This document shows positions 55,643 through 64,000 of a stretch of DNA of 64,000 nucleotides, piece by piece. Every line of letters begins with the position of its first letter. Within the stretch, counting starts at the first letter, position 1. The notes under the pieces are model-generated. The model was not told the DNA's origin. It made no database searches and saw nothing but the letters and a program-made list of their open reading frames with translations. This DNA comes from Streptomyces griseus (GTDB lineage: Bacteria > Actinomycetota > Actinomycetes > Streptomycetales > Streptomycetaceae), in assembly GCF_001715295.1 (NCBI RefSeq), contig NZ_MDKB01000001.1, positions 713,536 to 777,535 on the forward strand, in the 5' to 3' direction. The translations under genes were made by a program, and so were the position numbers.

Positions 55643-57439
55643 ATGTTCACGACCCGACCCACCCTCCAGGGCACCTTCGGCATGGTGTCCTCCACCCACT
55701 GGCTCGCCTCGCAGTCCGCCATGGCCGTGCTCGAGGACGGCGGCAACGCCTTCGACGCGGCCGTCGCGGCCGGGTTCGTCCTGCACGCCGTCGAACCCCA
55801 TCTCAACGGGCCCGCCGGCGAGGTCCCCGTGATCCTGGCCCCGCACGGCGGCGAGGTCCAGGTGCTCTGCGGGCAGGGGCCCGCGCCCGCCGGCGCGAGC
55901 GCCGGTCACTACCGGGCGCTCGGCCTCGGTCTGGTCCCCGGCACGGGCCCACTCGCCGCCGCCGTCCCGGGGGCGTTCGACGCCTGGATGCTGCTGCTGC
56001 GCGACCACGGGACGTCGAGCCTCGCCAGGGTCCTGCGGTTCGCCGTGGGGTACGCCGAACACGGGCACCCGCCCGTCGAACGGGTGGGACGGACCGTGGA
56101 GGCCGTCCGCGAGCTGTTCGAGACCGAGTGGACCTCCTCCGCCGACGTCTACCTGCCCGGCGGTACACCCCCGGCCCCCGGGAAGCTGTTCCGCAACCCG
56201 GCGCTCGCCGCGACCTGGCGCCGGCTGATCGCCGAGGCGGAGGCGGCCGGCGGGAACGACCGCATCGCCCAGATCGAGGCGGCCCGGACGATCTGGCGCG
56301 AGGGTTTCATCGCCGAGGCCCTGGTCCGCCAGGCCGGGGTGCCGACCATGGACACCAGCGGCCTCCGGCACACCGGCACGCTCACCGCCGCCGACCTGGC
56401 GGGCTGGTCCGCGTCCTACGAGGCGCCCGTCACCTACGACTGGAACGGCTGGACCCTGGCCAAGGCCGGCGGCTGGAGCCAGGGGCCCGTCTTCCTCCAG
56501 CAGCTCGCCCTGCTCCCCGCCGAACTGCCCGCGTACGGCACGGCCGACTACGTCCACCTCCTCATCGAGGGCTGCAAACTCGCCATGGCCGACCGGGAGG
56601 CCTGGTACGGCGACGCCGCCGACGTACCCCTGGACGACCTGCTCTCCGAGCGGTACAACGCCGCGCGACGCGCCCTGATCGCGGCCGAGGCCTCCCACGA
56701 GCTGCGCCCCGGCAGCCCCGGAGGCCGCACGCCCGTCCTCGCCGAGCACGTCCGTGCCGTCGCCTCCGGACTGCACGTCACGGGCCCCGAGGCGCCCGGG
56801 GCTGGTGAACCGACCGTCGCCCGGAACGGCACCACCCGCGGCGACACCTGTCACATCGACATCGTCGACCGGTGGGGCAACATGGTCGCCGCCACTCCCA
56901 GCGGCGGCTGGCTCCAGTCCAACCCGGTCGTGCCCGAGCTCGGCTTCCCGCTCGGTACCCGGCTCCAGATGGCCTGGCTGGAGGAGGGCCTGCCCAACAC
57001 CCTCACCCCGGGCCGGCGCCCCCGCACCACCCTGACCCCGTCCCTTGCGCTCCGCGACGGCGTGCCGGTGATGGCGTTCGGCACGCCGGGCGGCGACCAG
57101 CAGGACCAGTGGCAGCTGCACTTCTTCCTCGCCGTCGCCCTGCGCCCGAAGGTACGCGGCGGCCTCGACCTGCAGGGCGCCATCGACGCCCCGAACTGGC
57201 ACAACGAGAGCTTCCCCGGCTCCTTCCACCCCCGAGGTATGCGCCCCGGCGGCGTGAGCGTCGAGGAGCAGACGGACCCGCGTATCGTCGCGGAACTGCG
57301 CCGACGCGGCCACGACGTGGTGGTCGGCGAAGCGTGGTCCGAGGGCCGGCTGGGCGCCGTCGCCCGCGATCCGGGGACCGGGGTGCTGTCGGCCGCCGCC
57401 AACCCGCGTGGCATGCAGGGGTACGCCGTCGGCCGCTGA
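55643..57439 (+). CDS. gamma-glutamyltransferase family protein, cytoplasmic
   Basis: A 598-residue Ntn-hydrolase paralogue of the secreted ggt at 30207 but without a signal peptide. DGGNAFDAAVAAGF (about 32-45) replaces GGNAVDAA, and the small-subunit start is DTCHIDIVDRWGNMV with a catalytic Thr (about 405). RRPRTTLTPSLALRDG matches the usual PRSS-type oxyanion area. Autocleavage is expected. Substrate unknown; such proteins include cephalosporin acylase-like and oxamate-type enzymes. The phosphatase gene follows 45 bp later. Confidence 0.87.
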   Translation: MFTTRPTLQGTFGMVSSTHWLASQSAMAVLEDGGNAFDAAVAAGFVLHAVEPHLNGPAGEVPVILAPHGGEVQVLCGQGPAPAGASAGHYRALGLGLVPGTGPLAAAVPGAFDAWMLLLRDHGTSSLARVLRFAVGYAEHGHPPVERVGRTVEAVRELFETEWTSSADVYLPGGTPPAPGKLFRNPALAATWRRLIAEAEAAGGNDRIAQIEAARTIWREGFIAEALVRQAGVPTMDTSGLRHTGTLTAADLAGWSASYEAPVTYDWNGWTLAKAGGWSQGPVFLQQLALLPAELPAYGTADYVHLLIEGCKLAMADREAWYGDAADVPLDDLLSERYNAARRALIAAEASHELRPGSPGGRTPVLAEHVRAVASGLHVTGPEAPGAGEPTVARNGTTRGDTCHIDIVDRWGNMVAATPSGGWLQSNPVVPELGFPLGTRLQMAWLEEGLPNTLTPGRRPRTTLTPSLALRDGVPVMAFGTPGGDQQDQWQLHFFLAVALRPKVRGGLDLQGAIDAPNWHNESFPGSFHPRGMRPGGVSVEEQTDPRIVAELRRRGHDVVVGEAWSEGRLGAVARDPGTGVLSAAANPRGMQGYAVGR

Positions 57440-57484
57440 GTGCCCTCCGCGGAACACGGCGGCCCCGCGTGCTTAGCTGGACAC

Positions 57485-58321
57485 ATGATCGATGACTTCC
57501 TTGCCGAGAGCGCCGGACACCTGACCGAGGTCGAGGCGGCGGTGCGCGCCGCGGTCGCCGACGAGATCCTGCCGCGCTACCGACAGCTCGCCGCGCACGA
57601 GATCGTCGAGAAGAGCGGCCCGCACGACCTCGTGACAGCCGCCGACCGGCTCGCGGAGGAGCACCTCACCGCCTCCCTGACCAGGCTGCTGCCCGGCTCG
57701 GTCGTCGTGGGCGAGGAAGCGGTGCACGCCGACCCGGCGGTGTACGAGGCACTGGGCGGCGACGCCCCCGTGTGGATCGTCGATCCCGTCGACGGCACCC
57801 GCCAGTTCGTCCACGGCGAGCCCGGATTCTGCACGCTGGTGGCCCTCGCGCACCACGGCGAGGTCTTCGCCTCGTGGACGTACGCCCCCGTGCTGGGCGA
57901 GTGCGCCGTGGCCGTGCGGGGCAGGGGTGCCACGCTCAACGGCACACCCCTGCACAGCGGTTCGCCCGCGCCCGGCGCCGTGCTCAGGGTGGCGATGTCC
58001 CACCCGGACTACACCTCCGACGCCCAGAAGCGGGCCCTGCTCGGCCTGCACACCGAGGGGATCGACGCCCGCGCGTGCGGATCGGCCGGCCTCGAGTACC
58101 TCGCCGTCGCCAGCGGCGCGCAGGACGCCGTCGCCTTCAACTGGGAGTTCGCCTGGGACCACGCGGCGGGCCTGCTCCTGGTCACCGAGGCGGGCGGGGC
58201 CCAGGCCACGCTCTCCGGCGCCCCGTACCGCCTCACCGGCGGCAACGACCTGCCGTTCACGGCGGCCCGGGACGCGGCGACGGCCCGACGGGTCCTGGAC
58301 GCCCTGCGCGCCGGCGTCTGA
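57485..58321 (+). CDS. inositol monophosphatase family phosphatase
   Basis: A 278-residue Mg-dependent phosphatase of the IMPase/FBPase/histidinol-phosphatase fold. Metal-binding motifs: VVGEEAVH (about 78), WIVDPVDGTRQFVHG (about 97-111) and WEFAWDHAAGLLLVTEAGG (about 219-237). The ATG at 57485 was chosen because the fold begins there. Directly downstream of the GGT paralogue, same strand. The phosphate ester hydrolysed cannot be told from sequence. Confidence 0.88.
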   Translation: MIDDFLAESAGHLTEVEAAVRAAVADEILPRYRQLAAHEIVEKSGPHDLVTAADRLAEEHLTASLTRLLPGSVVVGEEAVHADPAVYEALGGDAPVWIVDPVDGTRQFVHGEPGFCTLVALAHHGEVFASWTYAPVLGECAVAVRGRGATLNGTPLHSGSPAPGAVLRVAMSHPDYTSDAQKRALLGLHTEGIDARACGSAGLEYLAVASGAQDAVAFNWEFAWDHAAGLLLVTEAGGAQATLSGAPYRLTGGNDLPFTAARDAATARRVLDALRAGV

Positions 58322-58367
58322 GCCGCGGGCCCCGGGCCGGTCCGCGGCGTCCCGCCCGGCCCGATAC

Positions 58368-59186
58368 TCACGGCCCGCCGAGCACCTCCCGCACCTCCCG
58401 TACGACACCGGCCGCCGTCTCCACCGCGTCCGGATCCAGGGCGCGCAGGGCGCCCGAGACCCTGTCCGTGAAGCCTTCGGGCGTGTCCGGAAGAGCGGCC
58501 GCCGCCGCGAGGGCGCCCTTCTCGTTCAGGCACCAGACACGGTGGTGGGCGTGGAGGGACTGGGCGAGAACGCCGAACGCCCTCGACAGGCAGAGGGCCA
58601 CGTGGAGCGTGTCCCCGGACCCGGCCGACTTGCGGGCCGCGGCCACCGAGAAGTCCGCCTCCCACGCCGCCTCCACGAGTGCCCGGCGCAGGGGCTCCGG
58701 ATATGTGCGGGTCTCCTCCTGGAGGGACGCCAACTCGCCGTAGGGGTCCTGGAGTACGCGGCCGAGCGCCACCTCGCCGGCGTAGCAGGGGGACCAGAAG
58801 CCCAGCGGGTGGCCCGGCTGGACGCCCACCTCGAAGCGCCCCTCCCGGCAGTCGGACCAGACGGCCTCCACCCGGTCCAGGTCGCGCAGGATCCAGTCGA
58901 CCGCGAGCCCGTCCACCGTCAGCCACGCGCCCCCGTTCACCCACGGACCCCAGCCGCCCGGACCGGCCACCTCGACGGGGGATCCCTGCGCCTCGGACGC
59001 CAGGGCGGCCAGCCCCACCGTGTCGGGGGCGCCGCGGTAGTAGACGCCGAGGTCCCAGTCCGAATCCGGACGGTGTGCGGAGCGGGCCCGGCTTCCGCCC
59101 AGCACGACGGCCCTGACACCGGGCTGCCGGGCGAGCCGGGAGGCCGTCGACGCGACGGCGGGAGGGAGTACCGGATCGCTGCTCAT
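58368..59186 (-). CDS. nucleotidyltransferase domain protein
   Basis: A 272-residue protein with the minimal nucleotidyltransferase fold: VVLGGSRARS (about 27-36) followed by DSDWDLGVYY (about 40-49), the GS-x10-DxD signature. The remainder is helical, with a Cys-containing FWSPCYAGEVALG, and resembles the HEPN-like or KNTase C-terminal half. Related to proteins that adenylate antibiotics or other small molecules, but no aminoglycoside enzyme signature is seen. The ATG lies about 85 bp from the divergent oxidoreductase start. Substrate unknown. Confidence 0.8.
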   Translation of the reverse strand: MSSDPVLPPAVASTASRLARQPGVRAVVLGGSRARSAHRPDSDWDLGVYYRGAPDTVGLAALASEAQGSPVEVAGPGGWGPWVNGGAWLTVDGLAVDWILRDLDRVEAVWSDCREGRFEVGVQPGHPLGFWSPCYAGEVALGRVLQDPYGELASLQEETRTYPEPLRRALVEAAWEADFSVAAARKSAGSGDTLHVALCLSRAFGVLAQSLHAHHRVWCLNEKGALAAAAALPDTPEGFTDRVSGALRALDPDAVETAAGVVREVREVLGGP

Positions 59187-59272
59187 CGTACGGGACAGTA
59201 CCCGCGGCCCCGTTGTCCGTGCGCCCGAATATCCTGGACGTCCTGGCCGTCGGCTGACGAAGGAGTCCGAAG

Positions 59273-60688
59273 GTGCCATCGATGCTGGATGCCGTCGTCG
59301 TGGGGGCGGGACCCAACGGACTGACGGCCGCTGCCGAACTGGCCCGCCGCGGCTTCGCCGTGGAGGTCTTCGAGGCCATGGAGACGGTCGGAGGCGGTGC
59401 GCGCACCGAGGAGCTCACCCTCCCGGGCTTCCGCCACGACCCGTGTTCGGCCGTGCACCCCCTGGCGATCGGCTCGCCCGCCTTCGCGGCGATGCCGCTC
59501 GCCCGCCACGGCCTGGAGTGGGTACAGCCGCCGCTGGCTCTCGCGCACCCCTTCCCCGACGGTTCCGCCGCCGTCCTCACCACGTCGGTGGGGGAGAGCG
59601 CCAGCACGCTCGGCCCGCACGACGCGGGGGCGTACCGCAGATTCGTCGCGCCCTACCTCGGCCACTGGGACACCCTCGCCGAGGACTTCCTGCGCACCCC
59701 CTGGGACGGGCTGCCCCGGGACCCGTACCGCTGGGTGCGGTTCGGGCTGGACGCCCTCCAGCCCGCCGCACTCGCCTCCCGGCGTTTCCGGGGCGAGAAG
59801 GCACGCGGGCTGATCGCCGGGCTCGCCGCGCATGCCATCGCGCCGACCAGCGGGATCGCCACGACCGGGATCGCCCTGCTGTTCGCGCTCGCCGCGCACG
59901 AGAAGGGCTGGCCCGTGCCGCGTGGCGGCTCGCAGGCCATCTCGGACGCCCTCGCCTCCTACCTCCGCGAACAGGGAGGCACCATCCGTACGGGCACGGA
60001 GGTCAAGCGCCTCGACGAGCTCCCGCCCGCCCGCGCGTACGTGTTCGACACCTCACCCGCCGCGCTCGCCCGGATCGCCGGGCTCGGCGGCGCCTACCGC
60101 CGCTACCGCTACGGCGCCTCCTGTTTCAAGATCGACTACGCGCTGTCGGGCCCGGTCCCCTGGACGGCACCGGAGGCCCGCCGGGCCGGCACCGTGCACA
60201 TCGGCCCCACGGCCGGTGAGATCGACGCCGCCCTGCGCGCCGCGGTGACGGGACGCGACCCGAGCGTCCCGTTCCTGATCACGGCCCAGCCGAGCCTGGT
60301 CGACCCGTCCCGCGCGCCCGAGGGCCGCCACGTCTTCTGGGCGTACGGTCACGTCCCGGCCGGCTGGGAGGGTGACGCGACGGAGGTCGTCGAGCGCCAA
60401 CTGGAGCGGTTCGCCCCCGGTTTCCGCGATCTCGTCCTCGCCCGTTCGGTCGCGGGCCCGCCCCAGCTCGCGGCGCGCAACGCCAACTACGTCGACGGGG
60501 ACATCGCCACCGGGGCGTTCGCGGGGCTCCAGACGGTGATCCGGCCCAAGCTCGCCCGCGTCCCGTACGCGACCGCGCATCCGGCGGTGTTCCTGTGCTC
60601 CTCGGCCACCCCGCCGGGACCCGGGGTGCACGGCATGTCCGGCCATCATGCGGCGAAGGCGGTGTGGCGGCGGCTGCGGGCCGAGTGA
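59273..60688 (+). CDS. phytoene desaturase-like FAD oxidoreductase
   Basis: A 471-residue flavoprotein of the amine-oxidase/CrtI superfamily. The FAD motif is [20 protein letters not shown] (about 8-27), followed by a second dinucleotide contact VGGGARTEE (about 41-49). [18 protein letters not shown] stretch (about 222) is the conserved helical FAD-contact region, and the C-terminal [14 protein letters not shown] closes the cofactor site. No carotenoid cluster is nearby, so the substrate is unknown. GTG at 59273 has AAGGAG eight bases upstream; an ATG three codons later is possible. Confidence 0.88.
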   Translation: MPSMLDAVVVGAGPNGLTAAAELARRGFAVEVFEAMETVGGGARTEELTLPGFRHDPCSAVHPLAIGSPAFAAMPLARHGLEWVQPPLALAHPFPDGSAAVLTTSVGESASTLGPHDAGAYRRFVAPYLGHWDTLAEDFLRTPWDGLPRDPYRWVRFGLDALQPAALASRRFRGEKARGLIAGLAAHAIAPTSGIATTGIALLFALAAHEKGWPVPRGGSQAISDALASYLREQGGTIRTGTEVKRLDELPPARAYVFDTSPAALARIAGLGGAYRRYRYGASCFKIDYALSGPVPWTAPEARRAGTVHIGPTAGEIDAALRAAVTGRDPSVPFLITAQPSLVDPSRAPEGRHVFWAYGHVPAGWEGDATEVVERQLERFAPGFRDLVLARSVAGPPQLAARNANYVDGDIATGAFAGLQTVIRPKLARVPYATAHPAVFLCSSATPPGPGVHGMSGHHAAKAVWRRLRAE

Positions 60689-60794
60689 CGGAGACCGGTG
60701 GGGCCGAGGGCGGGGGAAGAGAGCCGCACCCGGCCGCCGGATGACCGGGTCCGTGGAGGGGCGAGGTTCCGCGCCGGGCAGGCCGACGGCCTCC

Positions 60795-60830
60795 GCGCCC
60801 GCCCTCCACCGGCCGGTGGAAGGCGGGCGC
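60795..60830. terminator. 36-bp near-perfect palindromic terminator
   Basis: Eighteen-base arms (60795-60812 and 60813-60830) with one mismatch, between the convergent oxidoreductase and MFS genes. Bidirectional. Confidence 0.75.
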
Positions 60831-60857
60831 GGCAGTGGCCCGGTACCCACGCGCGGC

Positions 60858-62435
60858 TCAGGGCGACGGTGTGAAGGGCTGCTTGCTCTCCTTGGCCAGC
60901 CGCTCCAGACCGCTCTGCGTCCTGAGCGGTTTCTCCTTGATGAACAGCACCACCACCAGCGCCAGGAACGCGAACGGCGCGCCGACCAGGAAGACGTCGG
61001 CGGTCGCGTGGCCGTAGGCCTGCTCCACGACCTCGCGCGCCTGAGCGGGGAGGGCCGTGAGGTCGGGGATGGCGTGGCTGCCGCCGCCCCCCGCTGCCGC
61101 CGCACCACCGAGCCCCTTCTCCAGCTCCTTCGTCACCTGGTGGGCCAGGACGGCACCGAGCGCGCTGGTGCCGATCGCGCCGCCCAGGCTGCGGAAGAAG
61201 GACAGGACGGAGGTGGCCGCGCCCAGTTCGGCGGCCGGTACGTCGTTCTGCGCGGCGAGCACGAGGTTCTGCATCAGCATGCCGACACCGATGCCGAGCA
61301 CCGCCATGTAGAGGGCCAGGAGCCAGAACGGGGTGTCCGTGCCGATCGTGGCCAGCAGGCCCATGCCCGCGGTCATGATGACGCCGCCGGCGATCAGGAA
61401 GCCCTTCCACTTCCCCGTCCTGGTGATGATCTGGCCGGCCACCGTGGTGGAGACCATCAGGCCGAGGATCATCGGCAGGCTCATCAGCCCCGCGACGGTC
61501 GGCGACTTGCCGAGCGAGATCTGGAAGTACTGCGAGAGGAAGACCGTACCGCCGAACATGGCCACACCGACGAGGAGACTCGCCACGGTGGTCAGGGCGA
61601 CGGTCCGGTTGCGGAAGATGTCCAGGGGGATCATCGGTTCCTCGACCCGGGACTCCACCAGGACGGCCAGGACGATCAGCACGACACCGGCCGTGACGAG
61701 GGCCCCGGTCTGCCACGACCACCAGTCGAACCGGCTGCCGGCCAGCGTGATCCACAGCAGCAGGGCGCTCACACCGGCCATGATGAGGAACGCGCCGAGA
61801 TAGTCGATCTTCACCTTGCGGCGGACGACGGGAAGGTCGAGCGTGAGCTGGAGCAGCACGATCGCGAGCAGCGCGAACGGTACGCCGATGAAGAAGCACC
61901 AGCGCCAGCCCAGCCACGAGGTGTCGACCAGTACCCCGCCGATCAGCGGGCCCGCCACGGTGCCGACGGCGAACACGGCGCCGAACATGCCCGAATAGCG
62001 CCCGAGTTCACGTGGCGGGATGATCGAGGCCATCACGACCTGGGCGAGCGCGGTGAGGCCGCCGGCGCCGATGCCCTGGACGACACGGCTGACGATGAGG
62101 ACGGTGACGCTGTCCGAGAACCCGGCGACGAGCGAGCCGATGACGAACATCCCCAGCGACAGCTGGATGAGCAGCTTCTTGTCGTAGAGGTCGGAGAGCT
62201 TGCCCCAGATGGGTACCGTGGCGGTCATGGCGAGCAGCTCCGCCGTGACGACCCAGGTGTACGACGACTGGCTGCCGTGCAGGTCGGTGATGATACGGGG
62301 CAGTGCGTTGGCGACGACGGTGGACGCGAGGATGGCCACGAACATCCCGGCCATCAGGCCGGACATGGCCTGGATTATCTGACGTCTCGTCATGGAGGGA
62401 GGCGCCTCGGGAGCGGGCGTCAGGGCAGCGGACAT
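60858..62435 (-). CDS. MFS drug efflux transporter, DHA2 (EmrB/QacA) family
   Basis: A 525-residue proton-coupled exporter of the 14-helix family. Motif A is GKLSDLYDKKLLIQ (about 78-91), motif B VSRVVQGIGAGG (about 114-125) and motif C GPLIGGVLVD (about 160-169). A Gly-rich segment (GGAAAAGGGGSH) lies in the last outer loop before the final helix. It lies 76 bp downstream of a TetR repressor gene on the same strand, so the two form a typical repressor-pump operon. The compound exported is unknown. Confidence 0.92.
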   Translation of the reverse strand: MSAALTPAPEAPPSMTRRQIIQAMSGLMAGMFVAILASTVVANALPRIITDLHGSQSSYTWVVTAELLAMTATVPIWGKLSDLYDKKLLIQLSLGMFVIGSLVAGFSDSVTVLIVSRVVQGIGAGGLTALAQVVMASIIPPRELGRYSGMFGAVFAVGTVAGPLIGGVLVDTSWLGWRWCFFIGVPFALLAIVLLQLTLDLPVVRRKVKIDYLGAFLIMAGVSALLLWITLAGSRFDWWSWQTGALVTAGVVLIVLAVLVESRVEEPMIPLDIFRNRTVALTTVASLLVGVAMFGGTVFLSQYFQISLGKSPTVAGLMSLPMILGLMVSTTVAGQIITRTGKWKGFLIAGGVIMTAGMGLLATIGTDTPFWLLALYMAVLGIGVGMLMQNLVLAAQNDVPAAELGAATSVLSFFRSLGGAIGTSALGAVLAHQVTKELEKGLGGAAAAGGGGSHAIPDLTALPAQAREVVEQAYGHATADVFLVGAPFAFLALVVVLFIKEKPLRTQSGLERLAKESKQPFTPSP

Positions 62436-62511
62436 CGGTGGGCGTACCTCGGTTCTCTGAGGGGCGGTTGCTACGGGAGTGGAGGACGGGGTCGTCCCGG
62501 GCGGGGCGCCG

Positions 62512-63120
62512 TCAGCCCTGCAGCGCGGTGGCCAGTTCGGTGAACGCCTCGTCGTAGAAGGCCTTGAGGGGCCGAGCGCGTCCGGTGGCGGTCCACAGTT
62601 CGACGGCGGCCCGCACCGCGGCGAGGGTGGTGTGCACCAGGAGGCGTGGCCGCAGATCCGTGTCGACTCCCACGCCCAGCCGCTCGGCCACCGCGGCGAT
62701 GAGGGCCTGCTCGTCGGCGCCGCGCGCCGCGAGGAACCGGGGGAAGAGCGACGGGGTGTGCTCCAGCACGGTGCACTGGAGCTCCCAGCGGCCGTGGCCC
62801 TCCTCGATGTGGGTCAGCTCCGCGGAGAGCGCCTCGCGCAGCACCGAGAGGGTGGTGCCTCCGGCCGTGGACCCGGTGATCGCCCGGCGGACGCGCTCGG
62901 TGCCGTCGGGGTCGGCGACGAGGATCGCGTCGTCCAGATGGCCGAAGTAGTTGAAGAACGTCCGCACCGAGACGCCGACCTCTGCGGTGACCGCCTCCAC
63001 CGTCACCTCCTCGAGGCCGCGCTCGGCAGCCATGCGCAGCGCGGTGTCGGCGAGGGCGTCGCGGGTCGCGCGCTTCTTGCGTTCGCGCAGACCGAGGGGT
63101 GGGTCTTCCGGAAGGCTCAT
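62512..63120 (-). CDS. TetR family regulator of the MFS pump
   Basis: A 202-residue repressor. The N-terminal DNA-binding part is LRERKKRATRDALADTALRM (about 11-30) with the helix-turn-helix VEAVTAEVGVSVRTFFNYF (about 41-59). The C-terminal ligand half is helical. The ATG at 63120 lies next to two tandem dyads, so autoregulation is likely, and control extends to the downstream MFS gene. The inducing ligand is unknown. Confidence 0.9.
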   Translation of the reverse strand: MSLPEDPPLGLRERKKRATRDALADTALRMAAERGLEEVTVEAVTAEVGVSVRTFFNYFGHLDDAILVADPDGTERVRRAITGSTAGGTTLSVLREALSAELTHIEEGHGRWELQCTVLEHTPSLFPRFLAARGADEQALIAAVAERLGVGVDTDLRPRLLVHTTLAAVRAAVELWTATGRARPLKAFYDEAFTELATALQG

Positions 63121-63125
63121 GAAGA

Positions 63126-63155
63126 TGCATGCTATGCAAAAATGCACGCCATGCA
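63126..63155. promoter_or_regulatory. tandem TetR operators
   Basis: TGCATGCTATGCA (63126-63138) and TGCACGCCATGCA (63143-63155) are two near-palindromes of the form TGCA-N5-TGCA, centred 17 bp apart, starting six bases upstream of the tetR start in an unusually AT-rich patch. Confidence 0.7.
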
Positions 63156-63350
63156 AATTCACCCGTTCGCCTGTCCTCGCATCGGTTGCTCCGGCGGTAG
63201 AGACCGGCTGCCGTTGGTCGGGTAGTCTTACCGCAGCCGGTCGATACGCTGCGCGAGTTGCCGTATGCGCATCGTCACCCGCACCATGGAACTCTCGTCC
63301 GGACGCCGACTTGCCCGGCCTCGTGGCCGGGGACGGAAGGGGTGCCGCGT

Positions 63351-64000
63351 ATGGCCAGGTACTTCGAGAACGGCGCCGGTGAACTCGTCCCCGACGCACT
63401 GTCCGGCTTCGCCCGTGCTCATGCGGATCTCGTGGCGTACGACTCCGCCGACGGGTACGTCACCGCCCGGCACCCCTCGCCGATGCGGCGGGTGGGCCTC
63501 CTCTCCGGCGGTGGTTCGGGGCACGAGCCCATGCATACCGGATACGTCGGCGCGGGGATGCTGGACGCCGCCTGCCCCGGGAGGATCTTCGCCTCCCCGC
63601 ACAACCGGCAGATCTTCCGTGCGTCCCTGGCGGTGGCAGGCCCGGAAGGCGTGCTGCACCTCGTCAAGAACTACACCGGGGACCGGATCAACTTCGGTAT
63701 CGCCGCCGAGCGGCTCGCCGACGCGGGAATCGCCTGCTCGCGCGTCCTCGTCGACGACGACCTCGCCTCCGACTCCGACGGGGTCGCCGCCGGGCGCCGC
63801 GGCACGGGTGCCACCGTGCTGCTGGAGAAGGTGCTGGGTGGCGCCGCGGACACCGGGATGGGCCGTACGGAACTGGTGGAACTCGGCACCGCCCTGGCAG
63901 GCCGGTGCCGTACGCTCGCCGCCGCGTCCGCCGCCCACCACGCACCGGCCACCGGCGAGCCCGCCTTCGCGCTGCCGCTCGGCGAACTGGAGTACGGCGT
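63351..64000 (+). CDS. dhaK: dihydroxyacetone kinase subunit DhaK, partial
   Basis: The first 216 codons of DhaK, cut by the window end; the full protein is usually about 330 residues. Signs are SGGGSGHEPMHTGYVG (about 53-68), where the motif GSGHEPMH carries His residues of the substrate site, CPGRIFASP (about 75), VKNYTGDRINFGIA (about 105-118) and VVD-type RVLVDDDLAS. In the family, His of the C-terminal part (beyond this window) covalently binds dihydroxyacetone. GGAAGGGG precedes the ATG. Probably followed by dhaL and dhaM. Confidence 0.88.
   Translation, partial: MARYFENGAGELVPDALSGFARAHADLVAYDSADGYVTARHPSPMRRVGLLSGGGSGHEPMHTGYVGAGMLDAACPGRIFASPHNRQIFRASLAVAGPEGVLHLVKNYTGDRINFGIAAERLADAGIACSRVLVDDDLASDSDGVAAGRRGTGATVLLEKVLGGAADTGMGRTELVELGTALAGRCRTLAAASAAHHAPATGEPAFALPLGELEYG

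Overview
The window is very GC-rich actinobacterial chromosome, almost certainly from Streptomyces. The signs are a strong G/C third-position bias, frequent GTG starts with 4-bp GTGA/ATGA overlaps, lineage-typical families (DUF574 methyltransferase, DUF1906 hydrolase, DUF2945/DUF3140/CsbD stress proteins, DUF6131, monomeric isocitrate dehydrogenase, F420-type LLM oxidoreductase), a CsoR-type copper operator and long perfect-hairpin terminators. I saw no rRNA, tRNA, CRISPR array or replication origin.

Layout. 1-8.5 kb: a ROK sugar kinase, a membrane-anchored unknown, a GAF/PP2C phosphatase, a secreted tripeptidyl-aminopeptidase-like hydrolase, a 51-residue DUF6131 membrane protein, and a flavohemoglobin/flavin-oxidase pair. 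9.6-16.1 kb: a 2100-residue secreted RHS/YD-repeat protein with a hydrophobic C-terminal tip, followed at once by a tiny membrane protein that is a natural immunity candidate. 16.2-20.3 kb is accessory: a short MITE-like element, a DUF1906 hydrolase, a Nudix remnant cut at a copy of the same terminal repeat, a fused ABC exporter and an integrase-like relic. 20.3-28 kb is core-like: a PcaD-PcaC fusion, an MBL-fold hydrolase, exonuclease III, an SDR, DUF6278 and a gluABCD-type amino-acid ABC operon. 28-32.6 kb: a DUF574 methyltransferase, a secreted M23 peptidase, a secreted gamma-glutamyltransferase and a PPOX protein.

32.7-36.9 kb is an arsenic locus: arsC divergent from arsR-ACR3, a broken ArsO-like flavoprotein, a second CxC-type ArsR, and an intact FAD monooxygenase driven from a promoter carrying repeated operators. 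37.2-41.9 kb is a reductive pyrimidine (dihydrouracil) catabolic cluster: a beta-ureidopropionase-like amidohydrolase, an aminotransferase, a dihydropyrimidinase and an F420/LLM oxidoreductase. 42.4-49.5 kb: a small secreted four-cysteine protein, an amidase, monomeric Icd and a CopA copper ATPase behind a CsoR-type operator. 49.6-50.7 kb is a MITE abutted by an IS5-family insertion sequence, followed by a domain-permuted lipoate ligase.

52.3-55.4 kb is a run of small stress-type genes (DUF2945, DUF3140, an armless HU-like protein, a CsbD-like protein, and two adjacent proteins sharing one domain). 55.6-64 kb: a cytoplasmic gamma-glutamyltransferase paralogue, an IMPase-like phosphatase, a nucleotidyltransferase, a phytoene-desaturase-like oxidoreductase, a TetR/MFS efflux pair with tandem operators, and the first two thirds of dhaK, cut by the window end.

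The most promising points are the RHS toxin tip with its overlapping or adjacent membrane immunity candidate, the short mobile elements that share an internal core but have unrelated ends, the armless HU-like protein inside the stress cluster, and the operator architecture of the arsenic locus.
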